From Catelliglobosispora koreensis DSM 44566 (GTDB taxonomy: Bacteria > Actinomycetota > Actinomycetes > Mycobacteriales > Micromonosporaceae), in NCBI RefSeq assembly GCF_000379685.1, contig NZ_KB903253.1:124001-188000 (forward strand): 64,000 nucleotides of DNA, read 5' to 3'. Position 1 is the stretch's first letter. The number at the start of each line of letters is the position of its first letter. The notes below the pieces were generated by a model. It searched no databases. It saw only the letters and a list, made by a program, of their open reading frames with translations, and was not told the DNA's origin. The translations under genes and the position numbers were made by a program. Below, piece by piece: positions 7,991-16,798 of the stretch.

Positions 7991-9464
7991 AAACGGGTGG
8001 CAGGAGGATGCCGGGGTTGAGTGTCGCGTTTGGATCGAGGGCGCGCTTGACCGCTTGCAGCGCTTCGATGCCGAGCGCGCCGACCTCGCGGACGTACCAG
8101 TCTCGGTGGTCGGTGCCGACGCCGTGATGGTGCGTGATGGTTCCGCCAGCGGCGAGGATGGCGTCGCTCGCGGCGGCTTTGGCGCGGGTCCACTCGTCGA
8201 GCGTCATCGACGGCGACACAACGGTGAAGTAAAGCGAGGCACCGGTTTCGTACACGTGCGACACGTGGCACAGCACGAAAGCGTCCGTGATGGCTTCTCT
8301 CACGGCCGCGTAAAGGGCCGGGATGCGCGACCAGAACGCTGCTGTCTCAAGGGTTTCGACGAACGCTCCGGCGTCGAGCAGACTGTCGCGAAGGTACGGT
8401 CCTTCGTAGCGCCCGCGCAGCCACTTTTCGCCGGGCTCCTCTCCCAGCGGTTCAGCGCCCGGGACGGACACATCGCCGGCCGAGCCGGTGATGAGCAAAC
8501 AGCCCTCGCCCGAGTGCTGCAGCATCGTTTCCATCTCGTCTGATAGCCGCAGGACAGCCGGCAACGGGCCGTCTTGGGCGAGTTTGCGGACGATCTCGAG
8601 ACCGTCGGCGAACGACTCCACCCGCCAGCCCTGATAGGCCAGCTGCTTGACCGGCCGCACGCGCACGGTCACCGAGGTGATGATCCCGAAAGCGCCTTCC
8701 GAGCCCAGGAACAGGTGCCGCAGATCCGGTCCGGCGGCACTCGCCGGGGCACGGCCCGTTTCGATGGTGCCTCGTGGGGTCGCCACGGTCAGGCCAACGA
8801 CCATCGCGTCGAACCGGCCGTAGCCAGCTGACGCCTGCCCCGACGAACGCGTCGCCGCGAAGCCGCCAATCGTCGCGTATTCAAACGACTGCGGGAAATG
8901 CCCGAGTGTAAAGCCATGCTCAGCAAGCAATCGCTCGGCATCGGGCGCCCTAACGCCGGCTTGCAGGGTCGCGGTCCGTGAAACCGGGTCAACGTCAAGC
9001 AACGCGTTCATCCGCGTGAGGTCGATCGCTACGGTGCCTGTGGCGCTTGAGCTTTCGGGCACTAGCCCGCCCACGACCGAGGTTCGCCCTCCGTGCGGCA
9101 CGCAAATGAGCCCAGCGCTGGCCGCGTAGGCAAGCACTGCCAGCACTTCGTCATGTGAACCGGGACGCACGACGGCATCCGGAGCGGTCGTCACGTCGCC
9201 CGCCCGCTGACGCAACAGGTCGGGAGTGGACTTTCCGGTGCCAAAGCGCGCTCGCGCCAACGCATCCGTGTGCACGTGCTCGGCGCCGACGATCGCGGTG
9301 AGCCCGCTCACGTCGAAACGCGGCGGTGCGACCGTCACCTCCTCGAGCGGCACGCCCGGAGACTGACCTTCTAGCCCCAGCATGAGGCGCAGTTTGTCGG
9401 GCAGGGGGGCCGCCTTCGCCGGATCGCCCCATCCACCCCAGCGCTCTGGACTCTCTTCCGTCAC
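7989..9464 (-). CDS. FAD-linked oxidase, alkyl-DHAP synthase-like
   Basis: About 491 residues. A PCMH-type FAD domain ('VVRPGSHDEVLAVLAYAAS', 'PHGGRTSVVGG', 'SFEYATIGGFAATRSSGQAS', 'LFLGSEGAFGIITSVT') is followed by a vanillyl-alcohol-oxidase C-terminal region ('THHHGVGTDHRDWY', 'ALDPNATLNPGILLPP'). The 'GGRTSVVGG' and 'HHHGVG' blocks match alkyldihydroxyacetonephosphate synthase and its bacterial relatives. GTG 9464 is preferred; the frame is open to 9695, but that part overlaps the divergent glpD start. Pairing with GlpD suggests chemistry on glycerol- or dihydroxyacetone-phosphate derivatives (inference). Confidence 0.82.
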   Translation of the reverse strand: MTEESPERWGGWGDPAKAAPLPDKLRLMLGLEGQSPGVPLEEVTVAPPRFDVSGLTAIVGAEHVHTDALARARFGTGKSTPDLLRQRAGDVTTAPDAVVRPGSHDEVLAVLAYAASAGLICVPHGGRTSVVGGLVPESSSATGTVAIDLTRMNALLDVDPVSRTATLQAGVRAPDAERLLAEHGFTLGHFPQSFEYATIGGFAATRSSGQASAGYGRFDAMVVGLTVATPRGTIETGRAPASAAGPDLRHLFLGSEGAFGIITSVTVRVRPVKQLAYQGWRVESFADGLEIVRKLAQDGPLPAVLRLSDEMETMLQHSGEGCLLITGSAGDVSVPGAEPLGEEPGEKWLRGRYEGPYLRDSLLDAGAFVETLETAAFWSRIPALYAAVREAITDAFVLCHVSHVYETGASLYFTVVSPSMTLDEWTRAKAAASDAILAAGGTITHHHGVGTDHRDWYVREVGALGIEALQAVKRALDPNATLNPGILLPPV

Positions 9465-9483
9465 TGTGACAGAGTGGCACGTG

Positions 9484-10962
9484 ATGTCACACCGCCGCAA
9501 CCCGTCGCAGTCGCTCAATGCCGTCAGAAGGGCACGTGAGCTGCAAGAGCTTGCCGAAAGTGAGGTTGACGTCCTCGTCGTCGGCCTCGGTGTCACCGGA
9601 GCGGGCGTCGCGTTGGACGCCGCGAGCCGTGGGCTGACCGTCGCCGCGATCGACGCGCACGACCTCGCCTTCGGCACCTCACGCTGGAGTTCCAAACTCG
9701 TCCACGGCGGACTGCGCTACCTCGCCAAGGGCGACGTTGGCATCGCGCGGGAGAGCGCCGTAGAGCGTGGGCTACTGATGACCCGCATCGCCCCGCACCT
9801 CGTGCGTCCCCTGCCGATGCTGCTGCCCGCCGCGGCCGGCGTCTCCAAGTCCATGATTCACCTCGCCCGCGCCGGAATGGCGGCAGGTGACCTCTTGCGC
9901 CTCACAGCCGGAACGCCTAGGGGCGTCTTGCCCAAGCCCAGGCGACTGTCGGCGGTGGAGGCGAGGGCGATCGTGCCAGCGCTTGAGCCACAAGGGTTAC
10001 GCGGCGGCTTGCTGTCCTGGGACGGTCAGTTGTGTGACGATGCCCGGCTCGTCACGGGGCTCGCGCGGGCCGCCGCCGGGCATGGCGCACGGATCATCAC
10101 CCGGTGCCGGGCGGTATCGAAGAACCAGTTGCGCGATGAGCTCACGGGATCTTCCTTCGACATCAAGGCGCGCGTGGTCATCAACGCCACCGGGATATGG
10201 GCCGCGTCACTGGCGCCTTCGTTAAGTCTGCGTCCGTCGCGAGGCTCCCATCTCGTCCTGCACAAGAGTGTCCTCAATGGACTCAGCGCCGGGTTGACCG
10301 TGCCCGTGCCAGGATCGACCTCACGGTACGTCTTCGCGCTCCCGCAACACGACGAGCGCGTTTACGTTGGTATCACTGATGATCCGGTTGACGGTCCGTT
10401 GCCTGACGTTCCCGTCGCACCGGAACAGGACGTCGACTTTCTGCTCAGCGTGCTCAATTCCGTGCTGCACCGGCCGGTCCGGCGCGACGAGGTGCTGGGA
10501 ACGTTCGCCGGGCTGCGGCCTTTGCTGGCCGCCCCAGGGGCGTCGGCCGACTTGTCTCGCCGTCACGCCGTGGTCTCCGAAGACGGCATGGTCACCATCG
10601 TCGGCGGCAAACTCACCACCTATCGCCGGATGGCCGAGCACGCCGTCAACGCGGCGGTCAAGCTCGCCAAACTTCCCGCCAGCGGATGCGTGACCAAATC
10701 CCTTGCCCTGCCTGGCGCCGGACCGTCCAACGTGGACGCGCCCGCTCGTCTCGCTGCCCGCTATGGCTCCGAGGCCCCACTAGTGGCCGCCATGGGAACC
10801 GAAGAGGTCGCCCCCGGAGTCACCACCGGCGAACTCCAGTGGGCGGTGCGACACGAAGGCGCTCTTGATGAATCCGACCTTCTCGACCGCCGCACCCGCG
10901 CTGGCCTCGTTCTGGCCGACCGCGAGGCCGCCTTGCCCTTTGCCCGCTCGCTTTTTTCTTAG
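9484..10962 (+). CDS. glpD: Glycerol-3-phosphate dehydrogenase/oxidase
   Basis: 492 residues. Contains the dinucleotide-binding 'VLVVGLGVTGAGVALDAASRG', the GlpD hallmark 'GTSRWSSKLVHGGLRYL', 'DGQLCDDARLV', 'VINATGIWA', 'IVGGKLTTYRRMAEHAV' and a short C-terminal DAO_C domain ('GELQWAVRHEGALDESDLLDRRTRAGL'). It oxidises sn-glycerol-3-phosphate to DHAP with FAD, passing electrons to quinone at the membrane. The C-terminal part is shorter than in E. coli GlpD. Starts are GTG 9481 or ATG 9484. It lies only about 20 bases from the divergent FAD-oxidase start. Confidence 0.9.
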   Translation: MSHRRNPSQSLNAVRRARELQELAESEVDVLVVGLGVTGAGVALDAASRGLTVAAIDAHDLAFGTSRWSSKLVHGGLRYLAKGDVGIARESAVERGLLMTRIAPHLVRPLPMLLPAAAGVSKSMIHLARAGMAAGDLLRLTAGTPRGVLPKPRRLSAVEARAIVPALEPQGLRGGLLSWDGQLCDDARLVTGLARAAAGHGARIITRCRAVSKNQLRDELTGSSFDIKARVVINATGIWAASLAPSLSLRPSRGSHLVLHKSVLNGLSAGLTVPVPGSTSRYVFALPQHDERVYVGITDDPVDGPLPDVPVAPEQDVDFLLSVLNSVLHRPVRRDEVLGTFAGLRPLLAAPGASADLSRRHAVVSEDGMVTIVGGKLTTYRRMAEHAVNAAVKLAKLPASGCVTKSLALPGAGPSNVDAPARLAARYGSEAPLVAAMGTEEVAPGVTTGELQWAVRHEGALDESDLLDRRTRAGLVLADREAALPFARSLFS

Positions 10963-11027
10963 TCCCGAAAGAGCGGTTTCGCAGACAAAGATGGCCAAAC
11001 CTCCGAAGATCGTAACTGGAGGATGGC

Positions 11028-11186
11028 ATGGACACCTTGATCTTCGGCCTGCTGCTTTACACGGGATGGGTGACGTATCGCGGTAAGTCCCGCCGGCTGA
11101 TCCTGATCCTGTGGACGGTCAGCCTGGCCGCGGTGCTCTGGCTGCTCAGCCATCACATCACCAGCAAGCTCCCCCTGAATTTCTAG
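11028..11186 (+). CDS. DUF5993-type small membrane protein
   Basis: 52 residues starting MDTLIFGLLLYTGWVTYRGK, with two hydrophobic helices flanking a basic turn (GKSRR) and ending HHITSKLPLNF. Size, sequence and position just before a dsbB-like gene match the small actinobacterial DUF5993 family (recognition from memory). A ribosome site (CTGGAGG) precedes ATG 11028. The next gene starts 8 bases after the stop, so the two are almost certainly translated from one mRNA. It may assist or partner the oxidoreductase (inference). Confidence 0.72.
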   Translation: MDTLIFGLLLYTGWVTYRGKSRRLILILWTVSLAAVLWLLSHHITSKLPLNF

Positions 11187-11194
11187 GTGGACTC

Positions 11195-11767
11195 ATGCCA
11201 GGCATCGGCAACCGCATCGGCTTCTGGCTCGCGCACGCTTTTGTGCTCGCCTATTGCGGGGTCTTGCTTAGCGCGTTCGCCGTGCAGTTCATCGGGCGGG
11301 AGTATCCGTGTCCATTGTGCGTGTTGCAGCGCATGTCGATGGTTCTGACGGCCTTCGGGCCCGCCTACATCATCAGCCGGGCCCGGCACGGCGGTGTCTC
11401 GCTCCGTGACTACGCGACCGGATACGGCATCAGCATCATCTCGGCCGTCGCCGGTGCGGCGATGTCGGCGCGGCAGATGCTCTTGCACATCCGGCCACCC
11501 GACCCGGGTTACGGTGAGCCGGTCCTGGGGCTGCACCTCTACACGTGGGCTTTCATCACCTTCGTGATCGTGATCCTCTTCTGTGGCGTGAGCCTGATCT
11601 TCGCCCGGGAGCTGCTCCCCACCGGCATCCGGTTCGGTGTGCTGTCACACGTCGCGCTCGGGCTGTTCCTCGCGATCATCGCGGCCAACCTCGTGGCCGT
11701 GTTCTTCGAAGAAGGCTTCCACTGGTTCTTGCCTGACGATCCGTCGCGCTACGAGATCTTCCGCTAG
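11195..11767 (+). CDS. dsbB: Disulfide bond formation protein B (DsbB-like)
   Basis: 190 residues with about five membrane segments. The first outward loop carries the redox pair C39-P-L-C42 ('YPCPLCVLQRM'), with the quinone-site Arg close by. In E. coli DsbB this pair passes electrons to quinone and a second loop carries another Cys pair that oxidises DsbA. Here the second loop ('RPPDPGYGEPVLGLHLYTW') has no Cys, and the remaining Cys are within membrane segments. It may therefore be a reduced-type DsbB that works directly or with another partner. It forms an operon with DUF5993. Confidence 0.83.
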   Translation: MPGIGNRIGFWLAHAFVLAYCGVLLSAFAVQFIGREYPCPLCVLQRMSMVLTAFGPAYIISRARHGGVSLRDYATGYGISIISAVAGAAMSARQMLLHIRPPDPGYGEPVLGLHLYTWAFITFVIVILFCGVSLIFARELLPTGIRFGVLSHVALGLFLAIIAANLVAVFFEEGFHWFLPDDPSRYEIFR

Positions 11768-11794
11768 GACGTCTTTTGCACCCGGCTGCTATCA

Positions 11795-12748
11795 ATGGTG
11801 TCCATGACCGACGGGGACTACGAAACGAAGCTGGCTTGTGCCGCTCAAGCTATGCGTGAGCTAGAGATCCTGACAGCAAGATGCGAGGAGTTGCGCCAGC
11901 TGGTCGCGCTCCGGCGCCAGACGGTCGCCGAGCTGACCGAGGCCCACGCCGTGGAAGCCAGGGATGTGACGAAGCTCGAAAAGCTCTCGCTGACAAGGGT
12001 TATCGCCTCCCTTCGCGGCTCACGCGACAACGATCTGGCGCGGGAGAAGGCTGAAGCCGAGGCCGCGCGATACCGCGTCGCGGAAGCTCAGGCGCGGCTC
12101 GATACAGCGGTCGCGGAACTTCAGCAAACCGACACCCGGCGAGCCTCGGTTTCTCATGCCCCACAACAGTTTCGGGCCGCCTTGGCTGACAAAGAGCGTG
12201 CCCTAACCAGATCCGGCGGACACCGGGGCAACAAACTGGCGAAGCTGGCCGAAGAGCGCGGAACGTTAGCGGCGGAGCTGACGGAGACCGAAGAAGCTCG
12301 GGACGCCGCGGCGAGCGCGCTGGAAGCGCTGGGCCGGGTGGATTCCCTGCTGTCGAGCGCCTCAAACTGGTCCACCTACGACACTTTCTTCGGAGGTGGC
12401 ATCATCAGCAGTTCTATCAAGCATTCGCGCCTTGACGAAGCGGCGCGAGCCGCCGACGCTGCCGACGATGCGCTGACGAAGCTGCGCCATGAGCTGGCTG
12501 ACGTTCAGGGTGCTGCCGCCGTGATGCCCGGTCTGGCGATCGGCGAATTCACCCGCTTCGCCGACGTTTGGTTCGATAACATCTTCTCTGACCTGTCAGT
12601 GCGGGGGCGAATCAAGGACGCCCAGGCAAATGTCGAAGAGCTCATCGGCAAAGTACGGCAGCTGCACGCCCGCCTCGAAGCCCGGCGCACCACCTGCCAG
12701 CAGCGGCTCCAGGCTAACGAAGCTGAGCGAAGCCGGATTTTGCTTTAG
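11795..12748 (+). CDS. Coiled-coil protein of unknown function
   Basis: 317 residues from ATG 11795 (an alternative ATG is at 11804). Nearly all of it is heptad-rich helix, Ala/Glu/Arg rich, in three blocks. Between blocks sits a conserved-looking glycine-rich motif 'STYDTFFGGGIISSSIKHSRLDEA' (about residues 195-218), after which helices resume and end with 'FDNIFSDLSVRGRIKDA'. No signal peptide or membrane helix is seen, so it should be cytoplasmic. I recall similar WDT/YDTxxGGG proteins in other bacteria but no function. It converges on the minus-strand operon that starts at 12761. Confidence 0.65.
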   Translation: MVSMTDGDYETKLACAAQAMRELEILTARCEELRQLVALRRQTVAELTEAHAVEARDVTKLEKLSLTRVIASLRGSRDNDLAREKAEAEAARYRVAEAQARLDTAVAELQQTDTRRASVSHAPQQFRAALADKERALTRSGGHRGNKLAKLAEERGTLAAELTETEEARDAAASALEALGRVDSLLSSASNWSTYDTFFGGGIISSSIKHSRLDEAARAADAADDALTKLRHELADVQGAAAVMPGLAIGEFTRFADVWFDNIFSDLSVRGRIKDAQANVEELIGKVRQLHARLEARRTTCQQRLQANEAERSRILL

Positions 12749-12760
12749 CGGGCCTCCTCG

Positions 12761-13630
12761 TCAAGCGAGGGGCAACACGGTCTGCACCAACGCGCGGTCG
12801 TCGTGCCGCTGGATGATGTGTGCCTCCCACACCGACGGGGCGCGTCCATAGGCCGCGAGCCGCCGGCACACGGCGTAGCCACGGGAGGCGGCCTCATAGT
12901 CGTCAAGCCAGCGCTGGAAACGGCGTTCGGACCGGCTGTCGGCGAAAGGCCAGCGGTCCCCCGGTGCCTTGAAGCCGGGCAGGCGCCATGGCTTTGGCGT
13001 GAGGCGGGCACGGAATGTCCCGTGAGTGCGGCACAGCTCGCGATAGATCGGGTCAGCACCCAGCTCAACCAGAATGCTCTCGCCTTGTGCCGAGGTCGTG
13101 GGCTCACTGACACCGGTGACGAACACGCGCAGACCGGAGGCCGTACGGTAAACGATCACGCCGAAATCCGGATGGGCCGCCGCCCAGCGCTCCAGCTCGG
13201 CAACCCGCTCTTGCACCACCGGCGGCTCGCCCGGCGTTTCTTCCCGAGCCGGGCGCCGCCGAAACAGGCGCCGCAGCCAGCCATCACCGGCCTGATCTTC
13301 CAGTTCGGGCAGGTCGATATCAGCGATCAGCAGGCGGTCGGTGTTGAGGACCTCGGCGCCATAACGATTGCGGGTAACCGCAAGGGCTTGCTCAGTACCA
13401 TCGAGGACTTCGTCCAAAATGGGCTCACGCAACGGAGCACGCGGATAGTAGCCACCGACACGGGTGCCAGACAGGACGTTAGCGAGCGCGGACCGCAACT
13501 GCTCATGTGCGACGGTGAGCGCCTCGGCCGTGGACGACATCGACCATCCCCAGGCCCGCCGGAACAGCCGCTCCCCCTGCGGCCCCGTGCCCGATCCTTC
13601 GGCCGCAGCCCAAAACCGTGGAATCCGCAC
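12761..13630 (-). CDS. Conserved protein of unknown function, faintly primase-like
   Basis: 289 residues. GTG 13630 is backed by a strong GGAGGAGG site; a later ATG (13540) is the alternative. The core has 'LLIADIDLPE' (D104, D106), then 'YRTASGLRVFVTG' (161-173) and 'CRTHGTFRARLTPKPWRLPG'. An Asp-x-Asp strand followed by a [T/S]-x-S-G-[x]-R/H strand resembles the archaeo-eukaryotic primase core, but the usual His is Arg here, so activity is doubtful. The 'FRARLTPKPWR' block belongs to an uncharacterised conserved family. It is the last gene of the MoxR/VWA run, 30 bases after the previous stop. Confidence 0.55.
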   Translation of the reverse strand: MRIPRFWAAAEGSGTGPQGERLFRRAWGWSMSSTAEALTVAHEQLRSALANVLSGTRVGGYYPRAPLREPILDEVLDGTEQALAVTRNRYGAEVLNTDRLLIADIDLPELEDQAGDGWLRRLFRRRPAREETPGEPPVVQERVAELERWAAAHPDFGVIVYRTASGLRVFVTGVSEPTTSAQGESILVELGADPIYRELCRTHGTFRARLTPKPWRLPGFKAPGDRWPFADSRSERRFQRWLDDYEAASRGYAVCRRLAAYGRAPSVWEAHIIQRHDDRALVQTVLPLA

Positions 13631-13660
13631 CCGTCCTCCTCCATCCGGCGTGGACCGAGC

Positions 13661-14059
13661 TTATGCGGCCGTGCCCAGTTCCGTTGTCCTGTGCGCAGCG
13701 ACAACGATCTGGACGTCGTCCTCATAGAGCACGACGCCAGGATCGCTGGAGCGCACTTCAACCCAGGCGACGTCATAGCGGTCAAGCAAAGCTAGATAGC
13801 CGGGTACCCGTTCGAGAAGATGCCCGGCCGAGTCCTTGAACCAGCAGGTGACGTGCGGGTTGACCGACTTGTCAAACAAGGTGGCGTCAACTTTGCCGGG
13901 ATCGGCGTAGGCGGCGTCGAGCCAGTCATTGTTCGCACGCCACCACTTCCAGTCTTCGGCACTCAGCTTCCCCGATCTCGCGAGGCCGTTGGCCAGCCCA
14001 AAGATCCCGACCCGCCTGCCGTGCTCGTTGGCCTCGGTCGCCTCAAACCTGATGTACAC
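13661..14059 (-). CDS. Conserved hypothetical protein in the MoxR/VWA operon
   Basis: 132 residues beginning MYIRFEATEANEHGRRVGIF, with the aromatic block 'LSAEDWKWWRANNDWLDAAY' and 'VTCWFKDSAGHLLERVPGYLALL'. No membrane segment or signal. I recognise it as a small conserved actinobacterial family but not its function. It starts 9 bases after the DUF5682 stop, so co-translation is likely. Confidence 0.6.
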   Translation of the reverse strand: MYIRFEATEANEHGRRVGIFGLANGLARSGKLSAEDWKWWRANNDWLDAAYADPGKVDATLFDKSVNPHVTCWFKDSAGHLLERVPGYLALLDRYDVAWVEVRSSDPGVVLYEDDVQIVVAAHRTTELGTAA

Positions 14060-14068
14060 CTGACCCCG

Positions 14069-16798
14069 CTAACCGATCAGTTCCAGCAAGGCTTCCGCGG
14101 TCGCGGGATGCTCGGCCAGTAGCGCCAGGCCGCCGGGAGCGCTTTGGGAGATCCACGTGGCGTCGCAGCCGAGGAGCGCCGCGAGAGCGTCTGTCGTTTC
14201 GGGATGACCGGCGATGAGGACGGTCGCCGCCGAGGACGCTGGCGCTGCCACGGAAACGGCCGGTCTGGCCGGGGCAAGCCACGGGGGCACGAAGGTGTCC
14301 ACGGCGGGCAGGTTGCCGGGGAACGTGCGGCCGGCCTCGCGCACGAGCACTGGCACGAACTCGGGCGCCTGCTCGCGCAACGTCGTGATCAGCGTTGGCA
14401 GCCACGGCAACAGCACCGGATCGGGCAGTTTGGCGAAGGCAGTCGACATCAGCTCGACGACGAAGGAGGACAGCGTTGGCACGGGTTCGAGTGCTTGCAC
14501 GAATCCGCTGAGATACAACGGGAATTTCGGCACGATCAGCGGGTTGGCCAGCAATTCGTGCGCACGGGAGCGCAGCTCGCTCAGTGGCAGCAGACCAAGC
14601 TGATAGCGGACCGCCCACAGCAGCGCGACCTTGGCGGGTGCTTCTGGATGAGACTGCTGCACCGCGATCTCCAGCTGCGCGCGGTCGCAGCCGAGTGACA
14701 TCGCAAGACTCTCCATTGTGGACAGAAAGCCGAGCATCGCCGCGACTTGGCGAACGCCGGTCTCCTCGTCGACGAAGGCCGTTGGCAGCAGTGTGCAGTA
14801 GTGCGCGTAACCGGTCTTGACGAACGACTCACACCAGGCGGGCAGCGTTTGACTGGACGTCCGGTAGAAGGCGAGCAACCGGCGAATCCGCTGCAGCACC
14901 TGAGGCGCGTCATCGGCCGCCCGTTCCGAGGCGAGCAACGTGACCGCGCGCTGGCCGAGCTCGTCGGTGAACCGGCGGCTGCCCAGGTAAAGAAGCGAAT
15001 CCTCAACAGCGGCAAGGGCTGTGGCCGCAGTCGCGTTAGGAGCGTTAACCGCCCTGCGCAACCGCTGTTCGAGCACCTGCTCGATGGTCACACCCTCATA
15101 GCCCAGCTCGATCAGGGCACGCTGGTTCTTGCCGATCGCCAGATCCCAGCTCTCCTGAATGGACTGTTCGCCGAGCTTGCGGTCACCCATGATAGGCCGG
15201 ACGGCGCCCTGGGGCATGAGGTAACGCAGCATCCACAACAACCGTGAGCACGGCTGCAGGTGCGGATTGGCTTGCAGGTCAAGCAAAGCCCGCTGGACGG
15301 TCCGTTGCTCAAGCTTGAGCTCCAGCGGGACGAGCCGGTCATAGACGTCGCGGGCTAGCGGTGGCAACGCGTCATAGCCGACCTGGCCGATGCGATCGCC
15401 GCCCATGAGGATCTCGCAGAGCCGCCGCACATCCCGGCGCCCAGGCACCGTTTCCTTCTCGATGCACGTGACAGCGGCGTCTTGGAAGTCATAGGGCGTG
15501 GGCCGGGCACGGTTGCGCATGCCGGCCAACAGAATCGACGTCTCGTAAATGGCGATGGCATCGGCAGTGCTTGCCAGGTAACCGTTTCGCCGGGCGAGCC
15601 GGACGATATCGACGCACCAGCCGAGCAGCTCCGCTTCGTCGAGACTGTCCAGCGTGGGCGGGCGGGACAGGAAGGAAGTCAGCTGATCGCTTGTCTCCAC
15701 CGCCGGCACCGGGGCGGCGAGAGCCTTGCGGCCGCCCTTGGCCTTTCCCTTCTGCCCACTCAGCGAGAACGGCTTTAGCCCACTGCGGCTTAACGATTTT
15801 GACCACGTCGTGGCCGCGATCGACACCGAACTAGGCGCGAGGGAGAACTGGCCTTCGATGGCTGAATAGCTCGACGGAATCATGCCGTAGAGCCACTTCG
15901 TGCCCGTGCGCTCCGAGATGTCAAACATGACATCAGAGGCAGAGCCAAACTCGGCGACATGCGAAGCCGCGTGGAAGGCACCGCAGATGTAAAGGCAATC
16001 ACTCACAGGCACGCCGGAGGAAGCCAGGTGTTCCCGCATCCGCGTCCACATGTAACGCTCGCGGTCCTCATCACGGTCCAGCTTGGACCTATCATCAGTG
16101 CCCAGCCGCCGGAACAGGCTGCCGATCAGCACCATCGCCTGACGGTAGGTCTCGTAGCTGGCGTCAGCGAGCGGTTGCTCCACATATTGGTCCCACCACT
16201 CCGACCAGTGGCGCACCTTCCCGTGATGCAGCAGATAGGACTCCAGCTCAGCGAACCGTGGCCGCAGGTCACCGACCTCGATCCCGACCGCGTCGCCATG
16301 CAGTGAGTCAGCCTCAGCGGGTTTGGCGTCGTCTTGGGGCATCCACTGGAACACGTGATCCGACGAGCGGTCCACAAGCACCAGCTCGACCCCTGGCGTT
16401 TCCAGCGCGTACGCGATCGCCTGGTACTCAGCCGAGGATTCGGTGACTGGAGCGACCACGCTCAGCGGACCCCAGTCATCGGGAAAGCCGTCGAGCTCAG
16501 ACGCGAAAGCTTGCAGCGCCACCGGAAGGTGACAGTTGCGCAGCTCGCTCAGCAACGGCTGAAGGTCTTCGCACAGCTCCAGATAAATGACCTTCGGCTG
16601 CTTCTCCCGCAGGCGGCGCACCATCGCCAGCCCGGAGGCTGGCGAGTGGTGACAGACCGGGAAAATCTCCAGCGGCTCGCGCAGAGCGCGGTCAACGTCA
16701 TCGACCATTCCAGACAGAATCCCGGCCAGGACTCCTGGGCCGTCGGCGAAAGCGGTCGCGGCGCCGGTTAGCTGTGCCCGCAGTGCGTCGAATGTCAT
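14069..16798 (-). CDS. DUF5682-family protein (YehM-like)
   Basis: 909 residues. The N-terminal signature is 'EIFPVCHHSPASGLAMVRRL' (paired His50-His51) followed by 'VIYLELCEDLQPLL', a pattern of the DUF5682 family in which a His/Ser region is followed by an acidic strand. The middle part is helical and variable with a basic 'SGQKGKAKGGRKA' linker; the C-terminal half is helical and may be repeat-like. The E. coli relative is YehM, encoded with AAA+ and VWA partners. ATG 16798 overlaps the stop of the ATPase gene by ATGA, so the two are translationally coupled. The biochemical role is unknown. Confidence 0.82.
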   Translation of the reverse strand: MTFDALRAQLTGAATAFADGPGVLAGILSGMVDDVDRALREPLEIFPVCHHSPASGLAMVRRLREKQPKVIYLELCEDLQPLLSELRNCHLPVALQAFASELDGFPDDWGPLSVVAPVTESSAEYQAIAYALETPGVELVLVDRSSDHVFQWMPQDDAKPAEADSLHGDAVGIEVGDLRPRFAELESYLLHHGKVRHWSEWWDQYVEQPLADASYETYRQAMVLIGSLFRRLGTDDRSKLDRDEDRERYMWTRMREHLASSGVPVSDCLYICGAFHAASHVAEFGSASDVMFDISERTGTKWLYGMIPSSYSAIEGQFSLAPSSVSIAATTWSKSLSRSGLKPFSLSGQKGKAKGGRKALAAPVPAVETSDQLTSFLSRPPTLDSLDEAELLGWCVDIVRLARRNGYLASTADAIAIYETSILLAGMRNRARPTPYDFQDAAVTCIEKETVPGRRDVRRLCEILMGGDRIGQVGYDALPPLARDVYDRLVPLELKLEQRTVQRALLDLQANPHLQPCSRLLWMLRYLMPQGAVRPIMGDRKLGEQSIQESWDLAIGKNQRALIELGYEGVTIEQVLEQRLRRAVNAPNATAATALAAVEDSLLYLGSRRFTDELGQRAVTLLASERAADDAPQVLQRIRRLLAFYRTSSQTLPAWCESFVKTGYAHYCTLLPTAFVDEETGVRQVAAMLGFLSTMESLAMSLGCDRAQLEIAVQQSHPEAPAKVALLWAVRYQLGLLPLSELRSRAHELLANPLIVPKFPLYLSGFVQALEPVPTLSSFVVELMSTAFAKLPDPVLLPWLPTLITTLREQAPEFVPVLVREAGRTFPGNLPAVDTFVPPWLAPARPAVSVAAPASSAATVLIAGHPETTDALAALLGCDATWISQSAPGGLALLAEHPATAEALLELIG

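Noticed and set aside
9460-9495. Crp/GlxR-type site (TGTGA...TCACA) between the FAD-oxidase and glpD starts
   Set aside because: TGTGA and TGTCAC occur here, but at the wrong spacing (13 bases) for a Crp-family site.
12761-13630. Calling this gene a primase or polymerase
   Set aside because: Only two short motifs agree and the key His is missing, so I keep it as unknown with a note.
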